Positions 1 through 11,926 of a DNA stretch of 64,000 bases are shown here, in pieces. Source of the stretch: Turnera subulata. Its lineage: Eukaryota; Streptophyta; Magnoliopsida; Malpighiales; Passifloraceae. Location of the stretch: NCBI GenBank assembly GCA_028386065.3, contig JAKUCV010002481.1, positions 42,528-106,527 of the forward strand, read 5' to 3'. Numbering within the stretch: the first letter of the stretch is position 1; every line of letters begins with the position of its first letter. Both the position numbers and the translations under genes were made by a program. The notes below the pieces were generated by a model. That model ran no database searches and was not told the DNA's origin. It saw only the letters and a program-made list of their open reading frames with translations.

Positions 1-3000
1 CGCTATCAACTCTGTGATGGGTATCAGCACATTGCGAAGCATTGCCCACAGCGTGTCTCTTCTTTCGCAGGCTTGCATGATACTTCGTCCTCCTCGAGTT
101 CTTTTTCTCCTGGATCACTTTGGTATGCCGACTCAGGAGCAACTAATCATATGACTAATGATCCTTCCCTTCTTGATTCTTTCTTTGAATAGTCTGGTCC
201 TGATTTTTTTCAGGTTGGTGATGGTACGTTTCTTCCTATTACCCATATTGGGAATAAAGTTTTTAAGATTTGTTTTTCTTCCTTTCAATTGCGTGAAATT
301 CTAGTTGTTCCTCTTCTCACTAAAAACTTCATTTCAGTCAAGCGTTTTGCCTCTGATAATTGTTATGATGTTGTGTTTGATTCTACTGGTTCTTCTGTGA
401 AGGGCATACGCTTCCACCATCAACAGATTTGTTGCAGTGACAGTGGTCTTTTATATTCTGTTCGGGTGTCTCCTTCTCCTTCCTCCTCCTCTACTGCTCT
501 CACAAGTTTGCGTGTGCCTCCTACTTTGTGGCACCATCGTCTTTGTCATCCAGGAACTCTTCTTTTTCCCAAATTTCTTAAGCATCATCAGTTTAGTTCT
601 TCTTCTGTTGAGATTGGTTTTTGTAACGCTTGTCAGATGGGTAAACACACTGTGTTGCCTTATCCTTCTTCTTCTTCTCCTAGTTTAGGTCTCTTCCATG
701 TAATTCACTCTGATGTTTGGATATCTCCAGTGATTTCTTTTTCTGGTTTTCAGTATTATGTACTTTTCCTGGATGAATTTTCCCGGTTTTGTTGGGTTTA
801 TCCCTTACGTAATAAAAGTGATGTTTTTTCCACATTCAAACAATTTCATGCTGAAATTACCACACATTTTTCTTCCCCAATTCGTTTCTTATAGACAAAT
901 GGTGGGGGAGGATTTTGTAATCGAGCTTTTGATTCTTTTTTGTGTGATCATGGGATTCTTTGTCATCTTTCTTGTCCATATAGCCATCAACAGAATGAAA
1001 TGGCTGAGCGCTTGCATCGAACGTTATTGAATGCGATTAGGACTATTCTTTATCATGCTCAAATGCCTTTGCAGTTTTGGATCAAAGCACTTCATCACGT
1101 CACTTATATTGTTAATCGTATCCCACATAGTACACTTAAGTGGTCTAGTCCATATAAAATTCTTCATGGTACTGATCCTTCTGTTGACTAGATTAGGGTT
1201 TTCAGTTGCTCATGTTTTCCACATAACATGTCTCATGCTGTGCATAAGTTATCTCTTAGGGCAAAGTTGCATGTATTTGTAGGAGTCTCTAGTGTCCACA
1301 AAGGTTTTAGGTGCTACAATCTCTCTACCAAACAGGTTATCATTTCTTGCAGTGTTACCTTTGATGTTACTTCCTTTCCCTTTGCAAAACTTTCAGTTCC
1401 TTCACCTACTCAGACATAGCCAACCTTTAATCCTCAGCATATTTCAAACCTACCTCGTGCTTAGGTTTCGTCTCTACCGCCATCTCCTGCTTCTTTATCC
1501 TCACCTGATCCATCATCCTCTAAGACTTCATCATCTGCTGCCTCCTTATCCGATAACTCCTCTTCATCCTCTCCTATTCTCATTGTTCAGCCCACCAATC
1601 CACCTTCACCTACAACTTTATCACCTGCAGACTCCTCTTCCAATCAATCTTCTTTACCCTCACCTAGTCTCATCAGTCTGCCAACTAATCCATTTTTATC
1701 TGTCTCTTCCTCCTCTCCACCCGGGGCCTTTAGACAGCCTTCTCCAACTCCTCCACAACCTCTTATTTGTCCTCCCAGACCTCCATCAACACATTCTATG
1801 ATTCCCCGTAGTCGTGATGGGACACGCAGGGTTATACGACATCAAAATATGCAAACCCAAACAACTTTTTCTGATCCAACTACCTTTAGGCAGGCTTCTA
1901 AAGATAGGCAATGGTTTGATGTAATGAACGATGAGTACCAGGCGCTCAAAGCAAATCACACATGGGTTTTAGTTCCACCTCCACCAGGTGTGAACATTAC
2001 TGGGTCTAAGTGGGTTTATCCGCGAAAATACAATTCTGATGGTTCTTTGGAGAGGTATAAGGCTAGGCTGGTGGTGCAGGGGTTTAGTCAAAAACAGGGG
2101 AGAACTATGGTGAGATTTACAGTCCTATTGTCAAGCCAGCTACCATTTGTACTGTTTTGACTATTACTTTGTCTCAAAAGTGGCCCCTACATCAGCTTGA
2201 TGTCAAGAATGCGTTCTTGAATGGTTTCATTGAAGAAGATGTTTATATGCCGCAGCCTCAAAGTTTTGAAGATCCACAGTATCCTTCACATGTCTGCAAG
2301 CTTCAACGAGCCTTGTATGGTTTAGAACGAGCACCCTATGCTTGGTATTTTCGATTTGCAACCTTTTTGTGTTCATAGGGGTTTGTTGCAAGCAAATCGG
2401 ATGCATCTCTCTTTATTTCCCAATCGCCGCAGGGGGTTGCTTTTCTTCTTCTCTATGTAGATGACATAGTTCTCATGGCTTCCACTTCTTCTATTCTTCA
2501 ACATCTTCTCGTCTTGTTGAAAAAGTAGTTCCGAATGACTAATCTTGGCTCTCTTCACTATTTTTGGGTATTCAGGTAGAAAATACTGCTGCTGGTATGC
2601 TTCTTCATCAACAGAAGTACTTGAGTTCTGTTTTTGAACGAGCTGGCATCTTTGCCTTAAAGCCATCCTCCACACCGATGCAGCCAAAGTTGGCTCTTTC
2701 CTTACATCAGGGTGTTCTCTTGTCTGCTGAAGAACAAGATCTGTATCGAACTATTGTTGGGGCTTTGCAGTATCTCACTTTTACTTGGCCGGATATTAGT
2801 TTTGTAGTGAATACTATGTGTCAGTACATGCATGCACCAACCAACTGATCATTGGAAAGCCGTAAGTGCATTCTTCGCTATCTTTCAGGTACCAAACACC
2901 AATGTCTTCTTCTACGACCAACTTCAGTTCAGAATCTGGTTGCTTACTATGATGTAGATTGGGCTGGGTGCTTGGATACTCGTCGGTCTACTACCGGATA

Positions 3001-3478
3001 TAGTCTCTACCTTGGAAGTAATCTGATTTCTTGGTCTGCTAAAAAGCAGCGTACTGTCTCCTGGAGTAGTGTAGAATTGAAGTATAGAGCTCTTTTTAGC
3101 ACTGTCGCTAGGGTTTGCTGGGTGCGTTCACTGCTGTTCGAGTTAGGTTTCTCTCCAGTGTTACCGGTTGTCATCCATTGTGACAATTTCTCTGTGACAT
3201 ACTTGGCACATAATCCGGTTCAACATCAACGTACTAAGGACTTGGAGATTGATCTCCATTTTGTCCGAGAAAGAATACAATCAGGTTATATTGCAGTCGT
3301 CCATGTTGGAGCTGATCAGCAACTTGCTGATATATTCACAAAATCCTTAGGTGTAGCAGCTTTCAAAAATTTGTGTAGCAATTTGTGTCTGGCTAATCTA
3401 GCCACCCTTAAATTGTGGGGGAGTGATAAAACTATAGGTTTAGATAAACATACCTCTATAGGTCAGTTAGTGTTGTGA
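1..3478 (+). pseudogene. copia gag-pol polyprotein, degraded
   Basis: Position 1 reads in frame as the end of a gag zinc knuckle (C...IAKHC), followed by an aspartic protease site WYADSGATNHM near 121-153. Stops include TAG near 190 and TAG at 892. Integrase shows the GAG-pre-integrase motif LWHHRLCHPG near 528-557 and the core HSDVW near 703. The second catalytic Asp region reads TNGGGGF instead of the usual D-containing form, so a catalytic residue appears lost. A Ser/Pro-rich linker (1400-1800) precedes RT. RT begins near 1905 and its catalytic YVDD is intact at 2454-2465, but frames change near 2110-2160 and 2380 and a stop follows near 2528. RNase H (DVDWAGCLDTRRSTTG) lies at 2850-3400. 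The last frame runs into the LTR. Confidence 0.85.
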
Positions 3479-3620
3479 TAATATTCTACTACTAGGTTAG
3501 TTAGTGTTCTGATAATACTCTACTACTTCTCTGAAAATCTCTTCTTCGTAAGATCCTGTCTTGAGTAAATATATACACACTAGGACTGCCAAGGTTATGC
3601 ATCCTGTGTAATTTCGTTCA
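3424..3620 (+). repeat. 3' LTR of copia C1
   Basis: A purine tract (TTGTGGGGGAG) at 3413-3423 immediately precedes TGATAAAAC, the expected polypurine tract and LTR start. The LTR is about 197 bp, has a TATA-like stretch (AAATATATACAC) near 3566-3580 and ends in TTCGTTCA. It also holds two near copies of GTTAGTGTT..GATAATA at 3466 and 3500. With no 5' LTR in the window to compare, the right boundary is approximate. Confidence 0.6.
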
Positions 3621-4093
3621 CCCCTCAGCCTGCTGATCGTACCTCGGGTGATTCTAAGGACACCATTCAGGAGCGCACTCGACCAGCTCGCGTGCCCCGG
3701 AGCAAGAAGAGACGATCTTGATTGATGTATGCACGCCCTATCGTCTAGATACATGTATTTTGACGACTCTGCTCTTTCTTTAGCATGTGTGTGTGCATGT
3801 CCTATGTTCTAGACTTATGTACTTGGATAGGATTACTATTTATTTCGTGCGTATGCATGTTTATTTTCCCTATTCATAAGGCATAACCATGTATGCAACA
3901 TTTTCTGGAAACCACCGAGTCATTTGTCGTGAGTGCTAGGATGGGTTAGGTATCGAGTTTGAAGGGTTTCCCCAAGGTCGCACGAAACACCTACCCTTCT
4001 TTGTTGGGTCTATCGGAAAAGGTGGTTTCGAGCAAAGATTTCCATGAAAATGAGCATGCCCCAAATCTCCCCAAACACCATTTGGCCTTAAAT

Positions 4094-4179
4094 TCTGCCT
4101 AGACCGCCCTTTCGGGTTTTCAACCTAGCAGGCGTGTCCTAACTTTTGCCTAGATCGCCCTTTCGGGTTTTCAACCTAG
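4094..4179. repeat. Two copies of a conserved ~32-bp motif, T-A
   Basis: GCCTAGA(C/T)CGCCC followed by CCCTTTCGGGTTTTCAACC occurs twice here (4097-4128 and 4147-4179, about 50 bp apart). A third copy sits at 25129-25160 in T-B, in the same relative place. The GGGC/GCCC-type symmetry is weak. It is shared by two diverged elements whose flanks are poorly conserved. Confidence 0.75.
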
Positions 4180-4599
4180 TGCACTAGTCCCCCTCTCTTT
4201 CTCCATTTCCTTTTACTTTCTTTCTCAAAAGTGGATGGCGGTCAAAGTTTACCTAAGTGATGGCGAGCTCCAAATCTTTTCACCTTGTGGTGGCATCTTC
4301 CGGAGATGGCTTGATTTTGATCCTTCTTCGATTTGGCAATATGACCAGGAAAAGTCTAAAGACAATACTCTTGAATATTGGGGGAGGCTTTCTCAATAGA
4401 TGGGACCCGAATTTAAACCCTATCATCTTTTATCAATTTAACTTAGGAACCAAAGTTTATTTAGACCGAGCTCTTTAATAGAGTTACTTGCGTACCAGTA
4501 GAAAACAATATTTAGCTTCTTTCTCTTTTTTTTCAAATCACAAAAAGGTGTTTTTCTCGAGATGTTTAAGTGGCACATTGGTTGTGTGTGCACATCCCC

Positions 4600-4636
4600 T
4601 TTTCTTTTCTTTTCTTTTCTTTTCTTTTCTTTTCTT
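4600..4636. repeat. (CTTTT)n microsatellite
   Basis: About seven uninterrupted CTTTT units within the T-A internal region. Confidence 0.9.
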
Positions 4637-4998
4637 TGGGGAAATGACCTCACAAGCCAGGCTTATCAATTTGAGATAAAGTATTTGATCTGAAATAGAT
4701 TCAATTTACGGGATCAGGTCTTCGTAGTTCATTCTATGGTTCCCAAACTAAGTTGATAAATTCCGATAAGGTTTAAGGCATCATCTTCATAACTAAGGGG
4801 ATAAGGACATTCATTGCATGAGTACTAAACAAAAAGACACTAATTAAGGACGGACATCAGTGACTCTTTAGGGTGAAGTTAACATGGATAGACTTCGACC
4901 CTTTTTTATTTTGAGAAAAGAAAAACAGACTCGACACTTCGAAACCCTAAGTCTTCTTTTCCTCCCCATTGGTCGTTCTAACCGTCCTCCCCCATCAC

Positions 4999-5724
4999 CT
5001 ATTCAATCTTGTCCCGGTACACAAGCTTTCTCCATGGGACTATAGTGACAGTTTCCTTCGGGTCATCATGTTGGACTTCGACCATCATTGTCTCGTCTCC
5101 CACCCCTTGACTGTCTTTATCTTCCTTATCGGTCATCATGCCATCTTGCGACTTTGAGCATTTCTCGGATCTTGAAACATCACCCCAATCATTCCACTTG
5201 CTTTCCCTTAGCTCCTTGATGCACTTCCAGAGACTTTCCTTTGCCTTGATGCTTTCTCGAGTGAGTGTAGCATTCCGAAGTTGGATGCCCCTTCTCACGT
5301 CTTCAACAAGTGCATATTGTCCCATGGCATCCCGAAACTGCTTCATGGCTACTTGGTCAAATGGTTGTCCTAGTAAGACTCCACGGAGAATCGTTTCTTC
5401 TAACTTGCCCATCAAGTTCCGGAATGTTGATTGCACCTCCTTCTCTTGTTGAAGGCTCTGGTCTTCATAAATTGGAAAATCATCCCCTGTCAGCTCCCCC
5501 TTCAGGTTCGCTCTTGTGCCCGTAGCATCCTTCGATTGGTTGGCATGCTCATTGCTCAGAGTCTCCCTTCTACTGCCAAGGGTGAAGACATGGGTTTTAG
5601 TGCCGTACTCGGGTGGATTCAAAGAAAAAGGCTGGTAACAATTGGCTTGGATAAAAGAGGTGGAATATGGGCTGATTCTTGACTCGGTGTGTTTCATTTT
5701 CTCAAATTCAATGCAAGGTGACAT
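4999..5724 (-). CDS. Hypothetical 241-aa protein in T-A leader, possible Ogre-type ORF1
   Basis: Uninterrupted ATG-to-stop ORF of 241 codons in an otherwise stop-rich region. I do not recognise the protein. It is hydrophilic. The middle (about residues 90-175) is charged and probably helical, with KEVQSTFRNLMGKLEETIL and a later KESLWKCIKELRESKWNDWG. The C-terminal third is rich in D/E/K. It has no signal peptide or membrane segment. Its position, about 0.6 kb inside the primer binding site in sense with the element, is where Ogre elements carry an extra ORF1 of unknown function before gag. The homologous interval of T-B (36.3-38.5 kb) does not keep it open. It could also be a chance ORF in a decayed element. 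Confidence 0.45.
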   Translation of the reverse strand: MSPCIEFEKMKHTESRISPYSTSFIQANCYQPFSLNPPEYGTKTHVFTLGSRRETLSNEHANQSKDATGTRANLKGELTGDDFPIYEDQSLQQEKEVQSTFRNLMGKLEETILRGVLLGQPFDQVAMKQFRDAMGQYALVEDVRRGIQLRNATLTRESIKAKESLWKCIKELRESKWNDWGDVSRSEKCSKSQDGMMTDKEDKDSQGVGDETMMVEVQHDDPKETVTIVPWRKLVYRDKIE

Positions 5725-6318
5725 ATGTTATGCAAATCCTAACTTCTCAAATTCTTAGGGCAATTGTACATTAACTCAAATTGTCTCAAAATGAGTCTCT
5801 TATGAATTTTGGCCGATCATTAATTGAAGATATATGGGATGTCTCCCTCCCATTGATAGCCATGGATGATTACTCCCCTCTTCTCCTTTCTCAAAACCCC
5901 ATGTACCCATAAATTTGAATCCCAAAAATAACAGGACACAATACATATGTACAACACAGAACAAAATCCACGCAAAAGCACGTACCACTTATTGATTCAT
6001 AATGCATGAGAAGCTCAGGATATGCAGCTAATTAGGGGCCAAAAGATTGCCGCTAGGGAATAGGTTCACCTACTCACATGTGATAATGGATATCGCGTGA
6101 GGTCCAAGGCCCACTAATCTCCATCATTGCTAAGCATCGAGAAACGGGTTCACTCAAACTACTATCGCTTAAGGAAAGCATGTAGCAGATTTGGATTCCC
6201 TCGCCCTCTAACGGTAGAAGCTTCTCATCAATCACCATGAATGCAAAGCACTTATGGTGACAAGTAAAACCGTACACAAAACCCAACGATTGCACAAGGT
6301 TTCTTGAACCCACTACTT

Positions 6319-6335
6319 CCCCAGCAGAGTCGCCA
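6319..6335 (-). other. Primer binding site, tRNA-Arg type (T-A)
   Basis: The minus strand reads TGGCGACTCTGCTGGGG, two bases inside the LTR end. This matches the tRNA-Arg-complementary site characteristic of Ogre/Tat elements. Confidence 0.85.
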
Positions 6336-6337
6336 AC

Positions 6338-7928
6338 TGTGAAAACCCAATCCAAAATCACTTGGGCCTATTCACCTATTCCTTTTCACCTTCTTCTTCG
6401 GGTCAATCTCATGTCAATGGAGTTGCCACCAAAATTTTATTAAGGGCAAAATTTGGAAAAAACCTTCATATGACTCCTTTAGGCTGGCTACATGGTCATG
6501 GCGAACCAAAGACGTGGGATCAGGGGTTCGTCATGGAAGGAAAGGTGTTAGGCACCCATCCCTGTTGGGTCGAAACCTTGTGCAATTGTGAAGTACAAGT
6601 GTTCCTTGTGCAGGTGTGCAAGTGTGGAAAATAAAGAGAAGGGGAGAAAAAGAAGAATTGGCTTGCATCCCGTTGTAAAACCGAGACTATCTACGTACCC
6701 GAGTGACCGGGGTCAAAGCCACGTAGTTCTAAACATGGCATTATGTCGCCACTTACATCATCAAAAGCATCCTCATATAGCAAGCAAAAATCAACCAAAA
6801 GGGTTTAGTGTTACCTCGTGTAGCCCTTCTCTAGCTCCTTGTGTTGGGTTGTGTTCTCCACCCACGTTCCTACCGTTTCTTAGCTCAATGGTTAATCTCC
6901 TTCTTGATTCTCCCTTGCGAGACTATGGGTGATGCTCCCTACGAAAATTCTCCAGAGTTCATGCCTAAGAATATATTTCTAAGCTTAGAGATGTATAGTT
7001 TCCCCAAGCAAGAAAGCTTATGAGTGTGTATGTGAATGATAATGTTTGTCCCTTGAAATATGTGTGAGGGGTTCTATTTATACTGTTCTGGGGAGCCTAA
7101 GGGCGTGGACCTGCTTAATGGTGAAGATTATGCCTGAAAATCTGGTCCAAAACTGCGTAGGATCGAAATTAGAAACAAAATCGGAGATTTGGGCGCTTCT
7201 GGAAGGGGATGACCGCCATGGCCGTCGGTCATCTGCTGGATGTTCGCCAGGCCTGGCAGTCATGGGTTGATGTCCGCCAGCACCCGGCGGTCGTCGCTAG
7301 ATGACCGCCGGTCACCCCGCATGCCACCCGTTCTTTCTTTTTCGAAGCCCCAATCCCCCTAATTCAGCTCTGATTTGATCTGCCGCGTAATCAACCCAAA
7401 ATCACTCCATTACTTGATTACTACTCCTCAAATTCATTCCATAACTGATTAATTACACATTAACAACCATTTTAAGCAAAATCATACCAAAAACACAAAA
7501 TCCAATTAAGTGATGATTTAACTCTGATTTTTCACGAAAATCAGAGCTAAAAGTAACCTGCAAGAAATATGTTAATGGCCTAACTAAACTCTGGAGAATT
7601 AACTTGGGCCCTTAAACCCATTCTTAACCCAAGAACAAATCATCTCAATATAATTGGACTTAAAAAATAAGTAAAAGCACCAAGTAATTGAAATATGTTC
7701 TAGCATAAATAAACCTTATTATATATTTTATTCTAAGATTAAATCATCTCACTAATCCTAGAGTTCAAATACATGAAGGTCCAAATTGCCAAAATATATT
7801 ATTTTCACTAAGTTAAATTTTTGACATGTCTTAATCCTAGGATTGAATCATCTCATCAATTCAAAGTTCAAGTATGTTTAAAACTCAATTTTAGTGACAA
7901 ATTCGTGGGTCAAATTTGGATGTTCACA
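6338..7928 (-). repeat. LTR of Tat/Ogre-type element T-A (~1.6 kb)
   Basis: The plus strand begins TGTGAAAACCC next to the primer binding site and ends GGATGTTCACA, so on the minus strand the LTR runs TGTGAACATCC to TTTTCACA. Large parts align by eye with the T-B LTR at 38554-40255 (GCGTAGGATCGAAATTAGAAAC-like block, the CCCCCTAATTCAGC block, the GGGTCAAATTTGG end). A GC-rich cluster of inverted repeats at 7207-7310 is conserved in position. Internal TCATCTCA-type motifs recur at 7640, 7743 and 7848. Confidence 0.8.
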
Positions 7929-7955
7929 ATTTGCAGATTTCTAAAAGGGTATTTA

Positions 7956-8124
7956 TGTAATACTCTGGTAAATGTTGTGTTCATTATTGATAATCACCAA
8001 CTTACTTATGCACAATAGTTACGCTATACATGGTAACCCTAACCCTAGAAACACAACGTTGACTACAGAATATATGTGTATCATATCTTGTATATTAATT
8101 ACAAAATATATCCATATCCTATCA
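7956..8124 (-). repeat. 3' LTR of copia C2
   Basis: Minus strand TGATAGGATATGG...GAGTATTACA. It is immediately preceded, on that strand, by the purine tract AACTTGAGGAGGAG (8125-8138). It is closely similar to the right copy at 11759-11926. Confidence 0.85.
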
Positions 8125-11100
8125 CTCCTCCTCAAGTTGTACTAGGAATAGGTGCAACTTATCACGAAGAAGGCGAAACCGATCCTTAGGAAGAGGTTTG
8201 GTGAAGTTGTTAGCAACCTGGTCATGAGAAGAAACATACCGAACATGAAGCTGCTTCTTAGACACAAGGTCAAGAACAAAGTGAAAATGAAGCTCAATAT
8301 GCTTCATGCGAGAGTGAAACACCGGGTTAGCAGTGAGACAAGTGACACTAAAATTATCGCACCACAAAAATGAAATAGAGTGACTTTATAGACGAATCTC
8401 ACGAAGAAGAATTTGGATCTACACCAACTCACTCATAGCAGTAGCTAGGGACAGAAACTCGGCCTCAGTGGAAGAGAGAGAGACAGACTGTTGCTTCCAA
8501 GAAGATCAAGAGACAAGAGCAGTAGCAAAGAAGAAGCCATAAGCAGAAGTAGACTTGCGATCACACAGAGACCCCTCCCACGCCCCTCTCAGTCAGCATC
8601 ACAGAAACCATATAAGTGAAGAGGATTGGAATGAGGAAAGAATAGGCCAACCGAAGGGGCCGTGTGCAGGTTGCGTAGAATGTGCTTAACAGTTGACCGG
8701 TGTCACTCTATTGGAGCATGCATGTACTGACAAACCTTGATTGATAGAGTAGGAGATGTCAAGGTGAGTGAAAGTGAGGTACTGGAGGCCACCAACAATA
8801 CTACGATAAAGAGCATCATCAGCAAATGGGGTAGTATCGCCGGCATAGAGCTGCTCTGTTGAGCACATAGGGGCGGAAATCGGACTACTTCCAATCATAC
8901 CGGCCATAGACAGTAGGCACTAGATATACTTAGACTGGTGAATAAGTAGGCCACAGGGTTGTCAAGTGGCTTCCAAGCCAAGAAAATAATAAAGCTTGCC
9001 CAAATCTCGGAGAGCAAACTGAGCTTCAAGGAACCGTATAAGCTCTTGAACTTGTGAATCGGATGAGCCTAGAATAAAAATATCATCAATATAAATAAGA
9101 AAATAGAGAGAAGTGGAGGCCGTACACTAGTAGGACAAAGAGGTATCAGCCTTTGAGTCATGGAACCAAAGGCACGAAGGGCATCGGTGAGGCATCGATT
9201 CCAAGCACGAAGAGCTTGTTTGAGACCATAGAAAGACTTCTCAAGTTTGCAGACATAATCCGGAAAATTCGGATCAAAAAACGTAGGGGACTGAGACATA
9301 AATACATCCTCATCCAAGCGACCATGACGAAAGGCATGGGAGATATTAAATTGTCGAATTGACCAGCCCTTTGCAACCGCAATAGAAAGCAAGAGACGAA
9401 TAGTGGTGGGCTTGACCACAGGGCTGAAGGTGTCAGCAAAATCAACTTCTGGTCTTTGATGAAAGCCTTTGGCTACCAAGCGGGCTTTGTGTCTCTCCAC
9501 AGACCAATCAGGATTGGTTTTCGTCTTGAAAATCCACTTGCAGCCAACAACATTGTGAGCCTGTGGAGGCGGAATAAGGCACCATGTGCCATTAGTAAAA
9601 AGGCCATTGTATTCGACAATCATGGCAGCATGCCATTCAGGAGATTTGACAACCTGTGCATAGCAGGTGGGCTCCATAGGAGACACACGGGCCGAGAGAG
9701 TCAATTTCTCAGGAGCCTTGATTGTATAGCCGGCGCGAGTCCATGTGACCATGGAATGTGTGGACTCGATAGGATGCTAACCTGGTGCAACTTGCTAGGT
9801 AGGCAGGGTGCATTATCAGTAGGAGGAGCAACAGCAGGTGTAGGAGCTGAATCTACAGTGTCACACCTATGCAACCTGGGCACCAGTAGGTGCAGTAGCC
9901 GAATCGACAGTGTCACCTTGTTCGACCTGGACAGCAGCAGTAGGTTAGCCTGGATCTGGGAGCGGGGTAGGGCATCATGGCGGGGAGAGAATAATGACAT
10001 GTGGAGTTGTAATTTCACGAGGAGAGGGGATAGTGACACGAGAAGTGACACTCACATCATTAACCGCTCGAAAAGGAAAAACTTGTTCATCAAACACAAC
10101 ATGGCGTGAGATGTAGAATTTATTAGAGGAGGAATCATAACATTTATAACCTTTGTGAGTGCGACTATAACCAAGAAAGGCACAAGGAACAAAGTGAGGA
10201 CTTAGTTTATGAAACTGGTGAAAAATATCATGCACATCAGAATGATGTTTTAGAAAATAAATCCAAGAATACTTGCTAAAGTGATCAAAGAAGATAGAAT
10301 AATACCGAAAATCATCATTCGAAGCTCCGGAGCAGGGCCCCAAACATCCGAACATATCAAATCTAAAGGACCAGAAGCAACATATTCTGACGCAGGAAGA
10401 GGCAACTTATGAATTTACTTGTAACAAAAGCATGGCAAAGAGAAGGACTAGACGAGTTAGCGGACACAAGACCAGCAGAAGACGTTAGATGAAGAATGGT
10501 AGAATACGAGACATGACCAAGACGAGAATGCCACGTCGACAGGGTTGCACTGTGCGATTGAACAGGAGACATTGGAAGGGATGCTGGAAGTTGATAGAGG
10601 CCATTCGTACACATCCCAGTGTAAAGACATTCTTCGTAGTTAAATCCTTCACAAGAAAACGGTCAGGAAGAAATTCAACAGAAACATTATTAGAAGAAAC
10701 AAAGGAACTAACTGATAAGAGGTTGTGAGTAGTAGTAGGAACACAAAGTAAGTTATCAAGAGTGAAGGAGTGAAGGAGTGAAGAAGTGACTAGGGAAATG
10801 AAGAGTAGCAGAACCAACAAGAGAAATTGGGAGAGAAGAGCCATTACATAATAAAACACTCTCAGAACCATGGTATGCAACATGAATGGAAAGGATATCC
10901 AGTTGAGAAGTTAAATGATGTGTGGTGCCACTATCCATAATCCATGGGTGAGAGGTATTGGCAAGTGGTGGAGGTGGAAGAAAAGTGGGAAGAGGGGCGA
11001 GAAACACCACGACCTGCAGGCCGAGTCCTCGGAGTAGGTCAAATCCGAGAGAAATGCACATAGCCACGATAGTTGAAAAAGTGTCACCCTATTGGATTAA

Positions 11101-11200
11101 AGGCTGCAGTTGGAGAACCAGAAGGAGAGCCCGTATACTGCCCAAGGACAGAGGGGGTGCTGAAAGAGGAGATGCCACACCCTCTGCCTCATGACCTACG
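8125..11200 (-). pseudogene. copia gag-pol polyprotein, degraded
   Basis: Read from right to left: protease WIMDSGTTHHLT (about 10910-10945), pre-integrase WHSRLGHVS (about 10510), then an integrase core fragment (FDHFSKYSWIYFL, near 10260). This jumps directly from FHQFHKL to a C-terminal GYSRTHKGYKCYD block, so the second Asp and the Glu of the DDE triad are deleted. RT (WHAAMIVEYNGLF...GCKWIFKTKTN) occupies 9752 to about 9069 and keeps YIDD at 9082-9093, reached only after a frameshift. RNase H (STEAEFLSLATA, about 8430-8470) ends in the standard copia tail with NNFTKPLPKDRF near 8170. Multiple stops and frame changes are present throughout. Confidence 0.85.
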
Positions 11201-11745
11201 GCCATTGTTATAGCCGTAAGAATAGGAAATAGGCTGTTGAACAAAGTGACAATGTTCGGCGGAGCAGACTGAGACTGTTCAAAGGGAGCAGTCGGGAGCG
11301 TGATGGAGACCTGATGAGAGAGATTGAATGAAGGAGATGAAGATCTGTTTGCAGATATGGCATTACCAAAGAAAAGAACACTTGTGCACCAAAGAGGAAA
11401 AATAGTAGCAGACTACAAACAGTAGGCTAGAAGCCAAAGTAATTGTCAACCAAGCAATAGTAGTATAACACCACAAGCAATTAATTGCAACCAGAGAAGA
11501 AGAAATAATGAAAATCAGCTATTTTTTTGCGTGAACAGTAACACCGATGAACAGTAGCCATGAACAATACTCAATGAACAGTATTGTGAATAGTGCGATG
11601 AACAGCAACTCGAAAAAAGTTTTGTTTTTTTTTTTTGTTGGAGGTGTCGACTAAGGAAGAAGAAGAAGAGCAAAGAGTTTTTCTTTTCTTTTCGATGTCG
11701 ACTAAGGAAGAAGAAAAGAAAGAGGAGTTCTAGGGTTTAGGGTTT

Positions 11746-11758
11746 GGCTCTGTTACCA
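11746..11758 (-). other. Primer binding site of copia C2 (tRNA-iMet type)
   Basis: The minus strand reads TGGTAACAGAGCC directly after the LTR end GAGTATTACA. This is the usual plant copia site with one change from TGGTATCAGAGC. Confidence 0.85.
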
Positions 11759-11926
11759 TGTAATACTCTGGTAAACATTGTGTTTATTATTGATAATCAC
11801 CAACTTACATATGCACAATAGTTATTCTATACATGGTAACCCTAACCCTAGATACACAACATTGATTACAAAATATATACATATCATATCTTGTATATTA
11901 ATTAAATAATATATTCATATCCTATA
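11759..11926 (-). repeat. 5' LTR of copia C2
   Basis: Near-identical partner of 7956-8124. The outer end is slightly decayed (CCTATA where the other copy has CCTATCA). Confidence 0.85.

Larger units (their letters stand above)
1..3620 (+). mobile_element. Ty1/copia retrotransposon, 3' part (C1)
   Basis: The domains run in copia order: zinc knuckle remnant, protease, integrase, reverse transcriptase, RNase H, then a short 3' LTR. Integrase before reverse transcriptase is diagnostic of Ty1/copia. The 5' LTR, primer binding site and most of gag lie left of the window. Several stops and frameshifts make it non-functional. The 3' boundary is the CA at 3620, where the sequence changes to a Tat-type internal region, so C1 is probably inserted into element T-A. 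The target duplication cannot be tested without the left side. Confidence 0.85.
3621..7928 (-). mobile_element. Tat/Ogre-type LTR element, partial (T-A)
   Basis: Read on the minus strand this is LTR (7928 down to 6338), primer binding site (6335-6319), then an internal region running left until copia C1 at 3620. The primer binding site complements the 3' end of tRNA-Arg, the primer typical of Ogre and related Tat elements. The internal part matches T-B: the same CCCTTTCGGG motif block, and about 0.3 kb further right a block resembling GACCGAGC...TTACNTNCGTA (4468 here, 25543 in T-B), then a TCAGGTCTTCGTAGTT-like block (4711 here, 36262 in T-B). No gag-pol is present in this portion. The only ORF of note is the 241-aa one at 4999-5724. 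Confidence 0.7.
7956..11926 (-). mobile_element. Ty1/copia retrotransposon, degraded full length (C2)
   Basis: Two ~168-bp LTRs at 7956-8124 and 11759-11926 flank a minus-strand gag-pol remnant, with a tRNA-iMet-type primer binding site and a purine tract in the right places. It is only about 4 kb because internal pieces are missing, notably the middle of integrase. The flanks read ATTTA (left) and ATTTG (right), a plausible 5-bp duplication with one change. The host sequence is the short stretch outside the T-A LTR. Confidence 0.85.

Noticed and set aside
3497..3754. 85-codon minus-strand ORF across the copia C1 LTR end
   Set aside because: Spans the element boundary, so it cannot be an ancestral gene.
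8033..8050. AACCCTAACCCTAG reminiscent of plant telomere repeat (also 11838 and AGGGTTTAGGGTTT at 11731)
   Set aside because: Only two units, inside or beside copia C2 LTRs; not a telomeric tract.
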